A stretch of DNA of 64,000 nucleotides from Gracilaria gracilis (lineage: Eukaryota; Rhodophyta; Florideophyceae; Gracilariales; Gracilariaceae): contig JARGSG010000053.1 in the NCBI GenBank assembly GCA_030374805.1, positions 62,001-126,000 of the forward strand, given 5' to 3'. The notes below the pieces were generated by a model that searched no databases, was not told where the DNA came from, and saw only the letters and a list, made by a program, of their open reading frames with translations. Both the position numbers and the translations under genes were made by a program. Each line of letters starts with the position of its first letter. The first letter of the stretch is position 1. Of this stretch, positions 31,590 through 41,227 are shown piece after piece.

Positions 31590-32571
31590 CTAGATCGAAT
31601 CTCAGTGATAGAATAGATGAGGTGGCACCCATTCATTTAAGTATTTGTATTTAGTGTCCACGAGAGCACTTTGTGCTCTCTAAACTACTATATAAACGCA
31701 CAGCTGAGGAGAACAAGCTTATCGCTGAGTTTTCCAACGCCTCACTTGCATTCGCTCTAATATCGAATGCATGCTTAAACGTTGTCGAGCGCATCCCACA
31801 TGCGCGTATGTTACCTGTCTGATACTAAAGGGACGTAATCATTACGTTTCGGGTGAGTCGCACTGGTTACTGCGAATATGCTTGAAGCAGAGGAAACTGT
31901 TTTGCTTTTTTTGAGCTTGATAAAACTGACTGCTTGACTCTTGAGATGAATCCAGAGCAGATGTGCGTAGCTCTAAATGTAGAGTGGTAAATGTTGTTCA
32001 GCACGTCCTCAAACCATACATGTAGATACACAGAATGCTCGTCCTACGGTTCAGTGTCGTGTCGGTGGAGGTAAATTTTATCAAGAACCGAAGGTAAACA
32101 TTCTCTATGCAGTGCACTAACTATTTGACTGACTATATCTCCGCTGACAAAAAACGCAGTGGCATTTGCAATCGATGCTTGATGAACCACCACGTCCCAC
32201 AGCATCAACAGCGCTCACCACAATTTGAACGGAGCAGCAAGCACCCTTATAAGTTCGGCGACCGCGTAGGCCTCGGGCTTTCTCCGCGGGCAGCAAACTT
32301 GAGGTACCTTCGGTACAACGGTACTGTTGTTAATGTCGTACAGACACGTACGCATTTGCTAGTTGACGTACAACTATCTTTACTTAATAGTACGTCACAG
32401 TTAGCCCAAGAGTCGCGTAGTATCCTTATTTAAAGGCACACTCATTAGCCCAGGAGCTCCATCAGAGAGCTCCAGAAAGACCTCTGTGCCGATTTTTGTG
32501 GCTTGTAAACCGTTCCTCCATCACTGCGCAAGATCAACTTCTACTCTATCAGCAAAGCTCAATCCAAAGTT
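31590..32571. other. 5' flank of copia-like element A; LTR not identified
   Basis: No gene. A 5' LTR for element A should lie here, but I could not match any stretch to a 3' copy beyond 52.6 kb. Confidence 0.4.
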
Positions 32572-33638
32572 ATGGGCCCACAAGAGGATCTCTTTCCAAG
32601 CAACATATTAGTACCACCTCGCTTACGTCCAGACACGGACAAGCTACAATGGCGCGAAGCTGTATACGAATGGGCCCAGACCCTTCGTGCTTGCGCTACT
32701 GGTGGTGAGCACAAAACCATAGGAGCCGCCGCCACGCTAAAAAAGAGACTCCATCGCACTTTAGAGTTCTCAAAGAAGATGCTCGCTAAAAAGGCTGTCC
32801 GGACTGGAGAGAACGTACTCACTCCGCCATCTGACGGTATAATTGTGAACCAAATGGTCGTCATCAAGAAGATCATCAATCTCGTGGCCAAAGATTCTAC
32901 CGTGGATAGGCTACTTCGGATGGTGAAGCTCTACAAAGAGGTCACCTGCTGTAAACGCAAGTCAGGCGAATCAATCTCCGCCTACGTCGAGCGCTTCTCA
33001 GAACTTGCTCTGTCATATCTATATCTCACGAAAAAAAGCAGGATTCAAGTGGCAGTCAGCACTTTGCTATAATTCTTCTCCTAAATACAACGCTTTCAGC
33101 ACAAACGTTTTCGAACGTAGTATCCAACCTCGTGGTCGCTGCAAACATCCAGGGCGAGAAAGACACCTCTGTCATACCGCTGACAAAAGACAGGATGTCC
33201 ATGATTAGAAACGTTTTGATCACGGTGATAGAAGGCAGACTGAACGACTCTAATCAGTTGGTATCCACACAATTGGTGACAGCTATCGACGCAGCAATTA
33301 TGCAGAACGAGAGGGTATACGACTCCGAGAATATATGCGCCTGGATCGGACTGCAAGATGCCATCTGCGCCCTTGAGGAAGCAGGGTTGGAGAAGAAAGA
33401 TCTCGACGAGTTACAGCCCAAAGGTAATCAAACGGAGCCCTCTACCAAGTCGTACCTCAACTCCAACAAGTACAACCGTAAGAACCGTAAACGTAAACGT
33501 GAGTACAAAAATAATAAGGCCACGCATGGTGCGAACAACGCACAAAACGGTGTACAAGGCGACAAAAAGAAAGACAACATACGTGGTAACTTTGCGAAGA
33601 ACAAAATGCATGGCTACACCCCATACAAACGTGGTAAT
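32572..33638 (+). pseudogene. element A gag (frameshifted, cut by insertion)
   Basis: From ATG 32572 the frame runs to a stop at 33072, but the gag sense switches frame near the seven-A run at 33031-33037. The second frame then continues (FAIILLLNTTLS, TFSNVVSNLV) to the insertion point at 33638. This fits a one-base homopolymer indel. The sequence has the YVERFSELA and LL-N-LS features usual in copia Gag and a Lys/Asn-rich linker before the break. Gag would form the particle; here it cannot be made in one piece. Confidence 0.6.
33634..33638. repeat. target-site duplication GTAAT, left copy (element B)
   Basis: GTAAT directly before the 5' TG of LTR1. The same five bases follow the CA end of LTR3 at 49957-49961. 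Confidence 0.9.
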
Positions 33639-33688
33639 TGTCGTGCTGTGGACTCTGTTTAGTAGAGTGTGGCGTATACAATTCAGAT
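33639..33688 (+). repeat. LTR1 of element B, left piece (50 bp)
   Basis: Identical to the first 50 bases of LTR2 and LTR3, ending in CAGAT, which is the target duplicated by element C. Confidence 0.9.
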
Positions 33689-33893
33689 TGTTGATACCGG
33701 TCGGCCTCTTGCAAGGCTAGAGCGCCACACACGCGTCATTTATGCGCAGTGCAACGCCCGGCGCACAGCAATGCGCCGGTGGGTTGCACTGGCAAAATAA
33801 ATTGCGCGACCGTCCGGCTCGGCGCTCTGCCCGCCGGCGGTCAACTATGCGCGCACTTCGCTCCACCTTGTTCCACCCCGCTCGCGCGCTACA
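33689..33893 (+). repeat. 5' LTR of element C
   Basis: 205 bp, starting TGTTGATACC and ending CGCTACA. The next bases (TGGTAGCATCGCC, from 33894) begin with TGG as a tRNA primer-binding site should. Confidence 0.9.
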
Positions 33894-35185
33894 TGGTAGC
33901 ATCGCCTGGGGCGCGCTGCCCCGGGCCGCCATCATCTACAAACATGCTCCGCCTCCTTCCTCGCTTCCCGTCGTTCTTTAACGGCGCGCATGCAACTACT
34001 CAGGCTTTCAACTTTGGAAGATTGCGCGTTGCGGATACCAAGGCTTGCCTGCCCGAAGGTATGTTGTGGCTACGGCTCTGCGCGCGTAATCCATTGCACA
34101 CAATTGACTTAGTGAAAGGCTCCCATGGTCTGTCGATCTGGTGTGGCTTGGAAAGTCTTTGCACGCGATCAGGATAAGGACACTTTACTTTTTTTTCCTG
34201 TACTGCTGTGTTGTTCACAGATTTTGGATAACGATGAACTACATTGGTTGGTCTTTTTTTCTACATGTTTGCCAAGCGCTTTATTCGAGTTACAATTATG
34301 CGCTTACTTGGTTCTGACTAGCAAATATCCTCTCGTTTTGGGTATCAAGGGGTTGGTTTCAACGAAACTACTATAGGACGGTTACCATACGCCTGCCCTC
34401 GGAAGCTTTTCAGTGTCGCTGAATGTTCTCGGCTTCCGTTCGCCGCTTGCGAAACAATTTCTACGCCTCTTTCCTTCCATTCCTACGGAAGTCCTGAATT
34501 TTCGACGCGTATGACAATTATGCCTACGAAAGAAATTTACACCTCTCTTTACCAAGCTCGATCGACTGCGCGACAAGCTGGTTCGTCGCGCAACCTCAGG
34601 TGAATTTTCTACCTGGTTGCAATTCGTCTCTTATTTGATGCGGACGCGAAAACGGAGTTCCTCCGATACATCCTAGTGCGAGATTCTGGTCCGTCGGTTT
34701 TTTGTGTCTCCTGGCCGTCTTGGTCAAAGAGCTCTCCTTTTGTTCTTGTCAAGACGTCGGTACTCGGTACTCGCCGTGTTCCTTCTTTTGCCGCAACTCA
34801 CTTCTTTTGTACAGAGACAACGCTCTCTATTACCCTACTACGTAATCAGCATCCGTTTTGTTTCATTCTTTGTTTGAGAAAGTGAAGTACCCTCCGCTTT
34901 GCGGGTGCGGGAAGATCCTTCAAAGGTCTGTTTGTTGTGGTGCGGGGTTAGCTGCTTAATTGCGGGGACCCGTCCTACATCGATCGCCTGGCTCCCAAGG
35001 TTGGGCCAGGAACACCTCAAGTTCACACCTCCTCCACCGGTAGGGGACTGGCGAAGTTGAAGAATAAGAAGTTGAAGAAGTTTAAGAAGAAGAAGAAACG
35101 TTCCTACCCCATAGGTCGCGATATCCTTATCTCGTAGAAGAAGGTTGATCATACACTTTTCCCGGTCGCTCCCCGGACGCCATCA
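33894..35185 (+). other. untranslated leader of element C with probable primer-binding site
   Basis: About 1.3 kb between the LTR and the gag ATG without a credible gene. The first 13 bases form the likely primer-binding site. The last 150 bases are purine-rich (GAAGAAG runs). Confidence 0.6.
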
Positions 35186-36022
35186 ATGTCGGGCACAAAT
35201 GAGGGTCTCCTTGCCAGGCTTCCAAAGTTCAAGGTCCCCACCGACTACATCCTCTGGCGTCGTCGTCTTCTTGCGTATCTTCGCAGAGACGACCCATTTC
35301 TCTCCGGTCTTGACCCACGTCCTGATGGGTTCAACCCCACAAACCAGGCAATGAGAACTTGGTTCGAGAAATCTGTGAAGGCGAAGAGTACTATCACCCT
35401 CTGTCTCGGTGACTCTTTGCTTGCTCTCGTTCGCACGTTTGTCGACGATGATGGCAAAACGGCCAAAGATCTCTGGGATGAACTGCAGCGCGTGTACACA
35501 ACCTCCAACGCACAAGCTGTGCAGAACATCCGCCATCGTCTGGACACATTGGTATACAAGGACAGCGAAGACTGGAACAAGCACGTCGCTAAGTTCCTGG
35601 AAGTAGTTGGGGAACTGGCCACCTTCGATGAGGAACTTTCAGAGAAAGACAAAGTCTCCAAACTCATTCGAAGTCTCCCCAACTCCTTTGCTCCCTTGGC
35701 CATGATGTCGAACCTAACTGCAGTGGGCTTCGACTCCATCGTGAACGCTGTCGAAGCTGAGGTCGCTCGTCGCAAGAACCCTAACAACCCGACACCCTCC
35801 GCTCCTTCGTCCACCCCCACTACTCAGCCAAAAGCCAACGCGGCAAACAAGGGTGGTGGAAAGCAACGAACCCGGCGTAACAAGTCCTCGGCTACCAAGA
35901 GCCGCTACGATGACAATTGCTACTACTGCGGTCGTCGTGGACACTACGCTCGAGATTGCTACAAACGAAAACGTGAGGAGTCTGACAATAATGATAACCA
36001 ACACAACTCCAACGGACGATAA
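35186..36022 (+). CDS. element C Gag
   Basis: A 278-residue copia Gag from ATG 35186. The N-terminal two thirds follow the usual copia gag layout (YILWRRRLLAYL, KDLWDELQ, LIRSLPNSF). A basic linker then leads to a CCHC zinc knuckle at residues 245-258 (CYYCGRRGHYARDC), complete in all four ligands. Gag packages element RNA into cytoplasmic particles. The frame ends at a TAA (36020-36022), but the same frame continues without break into protease. The stop is therefore either a gag-pol control point or a mutation; the bases after it, CAATCT, only partly resemble known readthrough contexts. Confidence 0.85.
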   Translation: MSGTNEGLLARLPKFKVPTDYILWRRRLLAYLRRDDPFLSGLDPRPDGFNPTNQAMRTWFEKSVKAKSTITLCLGDSLLALVRTFVDDDGKTAKDLWDELQRVYTTSNAQAVQNIRHRLDTLVYKDSEDWNKHVAKFLEVVGELATFDEELSEKDKVSKLIRSLPNSFAPLAMMSNLTAVGFDSIVNAVEAEVARRKNPNNPTPSAPSSTPTTQPKANAANKGGGKQRTRRNKSSATKSRYDDNCYYCGRRGHYARDCYKRKREESDNNDNQHNSNGR

Positions 36023-37765
36023 CAATCTAATCGCAACAACGGTGGTTCCCGTCGCTCACAATATGGGTCCCACAAAGGAGGCCAACGTCATTCCAACTGG
36101 AACTCAGGGTTTGCACCAAGGGGGGATGGAAATGATAATCGTAACTCAAATCATAGCTCCAAACCTCGTTCATATGTGGTGCAAAGGAATGATGATCCGC
36201 CTCCTTCACCTGGCTTCAACTGCAATATGGCCAAGTTCAAGAGTAAGATCGCTCTTCTTTTTCAAACGAAATTGGACTCAGCCTATATTGACTCAGGGGC
36301 AACTCATCACTTCTTCCATTCGCGGAAGTCGTTCATTCGCTACGAACGAATTGAGATCGAGACTGTTCAGGCTGCCTCAGGAACAGCTCGTCTCGTTGGC
36401 AAAGGTCATGTCTGGATACCTTTGAACCGTGGTACAGTCATCGAGGCTTACCACGCGCCTGCCTTTGAGTCGAACATCCTTTCTGTTGGCGTTCTCAGTG
36501 TAGAGTTTATGGTGATGTTCACTTCCACCATTCGGTCATTCAATGGATGTTTCATCATGGATCCTAATCGAAACTCTGAAATCATTTGGGAAACCGAAAT
36601 CAACCAAGGCCTCTTCGTCATGAACCTCGCTGATAACGACAAACAAGTGATGGTCGTGAACGCAAGTAACAGCAATCAGGAGCTTGCTTTGGAATGGCAT
36701 GGTCGAACTGGTCATCTTCACCTAAGTAGATACCAGAACCTTGCCAAGTCTTTCGACTCTGTGCCTTACTTTCAACGTTCCATCTTGGAATCTTTGACGT
36801 GCGTCCCTTGCCTCACAGGCAAGAAGAAACGGAACCCAATTACCGCCCGGTCGCGATCCGTTTCGACGTCAAGTCCCTTGGAACTTATCCATATGGACCT
36901 GTCGGGAAAGATTTCGCCATCTCTCTCTGGTGCACTCTACGCCATGGCCATACTGGATGACCACACTTCCAAGTCGGACGTTTTCTTCTTGATGGACAAG
37001 ACAGGGGCTAGTGTTTTGAAGCACCTGGCATGGTACAAACGCAGATCGGAGCTAGAACTTAACCACTCGTTTCGCTTAAAGAATGTTCGCCTGGACGGGG
37101 CCGACGAACACAAAAGCACTGAGTTGGACACTTTCTGCTTCGATCATGGCATAGTCTTGGACTACTCTCCTGCTTACGCCTCCGAATCTAATGGAGCCGC
37201 GGAGAGGCTTATCCAAGAACATTGGACCAGGGCTCGTGTACTTCTCTTCGCGAGCAAACTGCCCATTTCCTTCTGGGCAGAGGCAATGAACCATGCCAAC
37301 TGGCTCCGAAATAGGGCTCCATCTTCAAGGATACATGGACGGATACCGATTCTGGAATGGAATCCGTCCATTATAATCGACTTTCCCAACATTCCGAACT
37401 TTGGTCAGCCTGGCTACGCCTTTGTATATCGGTCCAAGACCGTGGCATCAAAGAAGTTCCTCCCCCGTTCTGTCTTCGCGCACTTCGTGGGCATGCAAAG
37501 CGACACTACACTTGCCCGTGTGTTCGTGCCGGAGAAGAACTCGGTCGTCATTTGCCGTATTCTGGACTTCAAGGCTGTCAACTCCTTTCCTCTTCCAAAC
37601 ATCTCCACCCTTCTGGAGGGTATAACTCGCCAACAGGAGACAGAGGAGACGGACCATACCTCACAGACCGATAACGGTCCTGACTTGGAGGACCACCTGG
37701 TAAAGGCGATGACAACAATCGCGCATAACTTTCCAAATGTATGGGTCTCCAAGAAAACTGTGTAG
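36023..37765 (+). CDS. element C Pol, part 1: protease and integrase
   Basis: In frame with gag after its TAA. The aspartic protease motif DSGAT is at 36290-36304. Integrase follows, with the HHCC finger (H-x4-H in GRTGHLHLS, CVPC), then the catalytic Asp in MDLSG, a second Asp in the LDGADEHK region and the Glu in NGAAERLIQ. These cleave the polyprotein and insert the cDNA. The frame ends at TAG 37763-37765, followed directly and in frame by the reverse transcriptase, so this stop splits what should be one polyprotein. Confidence 0.85.
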   Translation, partial: QSNRNNGGSRRSQYGSHKGGQRHSNWNSGFAPRGDGNDNRNSNHSSKPRSYVVQRNDDPPPSPGFNCNMAKFKSKIALLFQTKLDSAYIDSGATHHFFHSRKSFIRYERIEIETVQAASGTARLVGKGHVWIPLNRGTVIEAYHAPAFESNILSVGVLSVEFMVMFTSTIRSFNGCFIMDPNRNSEIIWETEINQGLFVMNLADNDKQVMVVNASNSNQELALEWHGRTGHLHLSRYQNLAKSFDSVPYFQRSILESLTCVPCLTGKKKRNPITARSRSVSTSSPLELIHMDLSGKISPSLSGALYAMAILDDHTSKSDVFFLMDKTGASVLKHLAWYKRRSELELNHSFRLKNVRLDGADEHKSTELDTFCFDHGIVLDYSPAYASESNGAAERLIQEHWTRARVLLFASKLPISFWAEAMNHANWLRNRAPSSRIHGRIPILEWNPSIIIDFPNIPNFGQPGYAFVYRSKTVASKKFLPRSVFAHFVGMQSDTTLARVFVPEKNSVVICRILDFKAVNSFPLPNISTLLEGITRQQETEETDHTSQTDNGPDLEDHLVKAMTTIAHNFPNVWVSKKTV

Positions 37766-39358
37766 GACCCCAACGTTCCAAGTAGTTTCAAGGACGCGTG
37801 CAGAGATCCCGGTTGGTGTGAGGCCATCGACCGCGAGATGAACGCACTCATCCGCCGTAACACTTGGGAACTTATACCCAGGGAATCCTGGATGAAACCG
37901 GTTCCGTATACTTGGGTCTTCAAGGAGAAGATGTTGGATGGAGTCGGGAAGAAGTTCTTGAAGAAGGCACGCTGCTGTCTACGGGGAGACAAACAGAAGC
38001 CCTTCATTGACTTCGATCCGTTCAACACTTATGCGCCAGTAGCCTGTCATGAAGCACTACGCATTCTTCTCTCAGTTGCCGCTGCACAAAACCTTTTACT
38101 GGAGGGAGCAGACATATCAAATGCCTACTTATATGGAAAACTGGATGTTCCGATAATTATGGAACAACCCTCTAACTCCACTGGCAATGTGGAGAAGACA
38201 GGCCATGTCTGCAAACTGCCTAACTCCATCTACGGTGCTGTCCAAGCTGGAATAATATGGGGTTCCCTCTTTTCTGAAGCTCTCCTATCATGGAACTTTG
38301 TGACATCAGCTCTCGACTCTCGCGTCTTCATGTTCCGCGAGCAGGACAACTTCCTGATCTTGGCTGTTATAGTCGACGACTGCGCATTCGCTGCCAACAA
38401 TGCCAAACTTCTAAATGACTTCAAACACAAACTGTGTGCAACGTTTGATGTGAAGCTCTATGGGGAGCTGAAGTCATTCATAGGTTGGAATATTCAGCGA
38501 TCTCCTTCCGGCATTAAGGTTAATCAATATGGATATGCACTACAAATTCTCAAGAAGTTTGGTATGCAACAGTGCAATGCAGTTGGATCACCTTTCCCTA
38601 CGGCTGCCAATGTACTGCCATCTGGTGAGGAAGACGTCATTCTTTCGACAGATGATCATGCAGAGTATAGGTCAGGGATTGGTGCATTACTTTACATTTC
38701 TGTATCTACCCGTCCTGACCTTTCCTTTCCCATATTAGCGCTCTCAAGGCATTTACATAACCCATGTGAACGACACTTATCGCTCCTCAAAAGATTATTT
38801 AGGTACTTGGCTGGCACTATGGATTATGGACTTCGTTTTCCAGCCAACCGTCCCATTTCTCCCGCCTCACTCTGTGCGTACGCTGACGCCGATTGGGGGG
38901 GATGCATTGAGACTCGTAAGTCTACGACAGGGTACGTTATCGTCGTCAACGACGCACCAGTCATGTGGAAATCAAAGCGTCAAACGGTAATTGCGCTATC
39001 TTCGGCAGAGGCGGAGTATATCGCTCTTTCTACTTGCGCGAAAGACCTTTCGTGGATACGGAAGATGTATTTTGAATTGGCACACATCCAGCCTTGGAGC
39101 GAAAATCTATGGTTCGAAGCCACAAAGATCATGAATGATAGCTCGGCTGCTATATCTTTGACCACGAGTCCACATATATCTGCTCGAAACAAGCACATCG
39201 ATTTGAAGACACACCATGTGCGGGACCTGGAGAGAAGTCAAATTGTTAAGCTGTGCAAAATCCCAAGGAATCAACAGATCGCTGACATACTGACAAAGTG
39301 TGCGTCCCTCCCAGAAGTGAGGAGGATGGTCAGCTTGATGCATATTGACTCGTTCTAG
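37766..39358 (+). CDS. element C Pol, part 2: reverse transcriptase and RNase H
   Basis: Copia RT opens with the usual W-EAI-REM-AL-NTWEL pattern at about 37820-37870. The polymerase active site is VDDCAF, in the place of YVDD. RNase H has its acidic residues in YADADWGGC, SSAEAEY and NDSSAA. The first ATG is at 37838, but the reading sense starts directly after the TAG at 37763. Without suppression of that stop, RT would not be made fused to integrase. The end at TAG 39356-39358 is followed by about 470 bases of untranslated sequence before the 3' LTR. Confidence 0.85.
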   Translation, partial: DPNVPSSFKDACRDPGWCEAIDREMNALIRRNTWELIPRESWMKPVPYTWVFKEKMLDGVGKKFLKKARCCLRGDKQKPFIDFDPFNTYAPVACHEALRILLSVAAAQNLLLEGADISNAYLYGKLDVPIIMEQPSNSTGNVEKTGHVCKLPNSIYGAVQAGIIWGSLFSEALLSWNFVTSALDSRVFMFREQDNFLILAVIVDDCAFAANNAKLLNDFKHKLCATFDVKLYGELKSFIGWNIQRSPSGIKVNQYGYALQILKKFGMQQCNAVGSPFPTAANVLPSGEEDVILSTDDHAEYRSGIGALLYISVSTRPDLSFPILALSRHLHNPCERHLSLLKRLFRYLAGTMDYGLRFPANRPISPASLCAYADADWGGCIETRKSTTGYVIVVNDAPVMWKSKRQTVIALSSAEAEYIALSTCAKDLSWIRKMYFELAHIQPWSENLWFEATKIMNDSSAAISLTTSPHISARNKHIDLKTHHVRDLERSQIVKLCKIPRNQQIADILTKCASLPEVRRMVSLMHIDSF

Positions 39359-39826
39359 GAAGAATTGTTGGGGTCTACTGACTACACTAACTACTTTGTT
39401 ATGTTTTGTTTTGTCTCTTTTGTTTGCTACATGTTTGAATGTCTGAATAATTGTTTATGAATGTTTGTGGTTCACAACCTTCTCCGTTTTCCCACAGAGG
39501 TACATGGGTTTTTGTCCCAAAGGGTTTTTACATGGTACCTGGGTTTTGGAGTTTACTGGTGTGAACAAGTAATGACTCCCCAGCTTGGAGCTGGTGAAAC
39601 TATGTGTGTGATGCGTTATGTATGAAAGTATTTATATTATGTTTTGAATGTTGCACCACGCCTTTGGCATTTGCAAGATTATGCCAGAGAAGAGACAGAT
39701 TTGCAGAGAAATCGTGTCTACAGACCCTGCTCTTCGGTCGTTGATATTATACTTTACTTGTGAATTGGGCTCAGCAACTAGATGCAAGTGGTGTAGGAAG
39801 AGTAGTCGCTTCGCCTTGAGGGACGG

Positions 39827-40031
39827 TCTTGATACCGGTCGGCCTCTTGTAAAGCGAGAGCGCCACACACGCGTCATTTGTGCGCAGTGCAACGCCCGGC
39901 GCACAGCAATGCGCCGGTGGCTTGCACTGGCAAAATAAACTGCGCCACCGTCCGGCTCGGCGCTCTGCCCGCCGGCGGTCAACTATGCGCGCACTTCGCT
40001 CCACCTTGTTCCACCCCGCTCGCGCGCTACA
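39827..40031 (+). repeat. 3' LTR of element C
   Basis: 205 bp, about eight differences from the 5' LTR, including TG to TC at its first two bases. It ends CGCTACA directly before CAGAT. Confidence 0.9.
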
Positions 40032-40036
40032 CAGAT

Positions 40037-40302
40037 CAGGCAGTAGATTCCCTGACCTTAGTGCAGACGCGGGCAAGTGATAGCTGCTTACAGTAGATGT
40101 GTGCTCCTGGCGACTTGCGTGGGTGTCAGCTAGTGTGTGGGTGACGAACGCAACAGCCCGACCCCAACAAGCGTTTGAGGAGAGTCTGGGATGCCCCAGA
40201 CTCTCTACTTTACGAGCCAAGAATGGAAAGGTAAATGAAGAAGACCCCGAGGCAGGCGTCTGATTGAACTCTTTGGGCTCTCTCCTTCCTCGTTCCTTCG
40301 CA
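40037..40302 (+). repeat. LTR1 of element B, right piece (266 bp)
   Basis: Continues LTR1 after element C and the second CAGAT (40032-40036). It differs from LTR2 at nine sites, all left of position 282 of the LTR, and is identical to LTR2 over the last stretch ending TTCGCA. Confidence 0.9.
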
Positions 40303-40369
40303 CTTTTTTCAATGGACCGTTGGCACGTTTTTCAGTTTCTTAAGCATCACTAAAGGCTCCTCTGCAGTC

Positions 40370-41227
40370 ATGGGCACGTTGTTACGTCGCCAAGAAGCAG
40401 ATATGAAGTCCCTATCTGCCTCTTTTGTGAAGCTCGAGGAAGAGTACTACGACCTGGCACAAGTAACCTTCGGAGATCTTGATGTAGCTCGTAAAGAGGA
40501 ATTCAACCGCCGGCTTCAGGATGTTAAGGAGCTGAGAGAGGACGTGATGCGACACATTGAGTCTGCTGCAAGGCGAGTGGAGACTACTCGCCGTCTATTG
40601 TTTCTTCCAAGTCAGGGCGGTTCAAAGCCATATGGAAGCTCTGGTCCAGCCCGATATCGCATTCCCTCCCTCCCGTCTTTTCGTGGCAGTGACACAAATG
40701 CCATCAAGGACCCATTCGAAATTCTTGGGAAGGTCAAGACCATCCTTTCTGCCCATGAAGTACCGCTTGGGCGCTGGTTCCCGGCTTTGCTGACTACACT
40801 GTCTGGCTACGACCGACAATGGGCTGAAAACAACATTTCTAGTTCTGACTGGGAGGAGATCCATTCGCGTTTCTTACACCACTTGGAGTTCCCTGCAATT
40901 CGCGACAAACTGCTGCGTGACCTGATGACAATCTATCAGGGATCTTTGTAATCGGTTCAGCAGTACAGTGATCGGTTCCCTGGCCTGATGAGTCACACTG
41001 GGCGTCAGGACAATGACGAAACGCTTTTGGCCGTGTATATCGAGGGCTTGGATCCTACTCTCCAGGATTTCATGCATGTCGCGCGTGCCGCCAGATTGAA
41101 TATATGGAAACGAACCAACCAAGGCACCCCGACGGTTTCAATTGCAGACGAGATCGCAAGTGCGATCACTCTCGATTCCTCGCGTTCATCTAAACGCCGA
41201 GAAGACCACAACAGCAGGAAAACCTGA
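40370..41227 (+). pseudogene. element B gag, copy 1
   Basis: ATG 40370 opens 193 codons with a helical, charged N-terminus and a capsid-like region (DPFEILGKVK, SDWEEIHSRFLHHL). A TAA at 40949-40951 interrupts. The same frame continues at once (VQQYSDRFPGL) for about 90 codons to TGA 41225. The zinc knuckle (CFRCRKPWQPGHKC, about 41390-41430) lies in the pol frame, two bases shifted, so a frame change occurs near 41190-41220. Both the stop and the shift are repeated exactly in copy 2. Confidence 0.8.

Larger units (their letters stand above)
33689..40031 (+). mobile_element. Ty1/copia element C, inserted in LTR1 of element B
   Basis: A 6343-bp element with 205-bp LTRs, flanked by CAGAT at 33684-33688 and 40032-40036. 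Removing the element and one CAGAT restores a 316-bp gypsy LTR. Gag, protease, integrase, RT and RNase H occur in copia order in a single frame broken by two stop codons. The two LTRs differ at about eight positions (near 4 percent), so the insertion is not brand new. A 1.3-kb untranslated leader precedes gag. Confidence 0.92.

Noticed and set aside
33689..33893. Treating the 205-bp repeat at 33689 and 39827 as a separate small element or MITE
   Set aside because: The two copies start and end exactly at CAGAT duplications and flank a copia coding region, so they are its LTRs.
36176..39358. Reading element C as an intact autonomous element
   Set aside because: Two in-frame stops and LTR divergence near 4 percent argue against it unless readthrough is shown.
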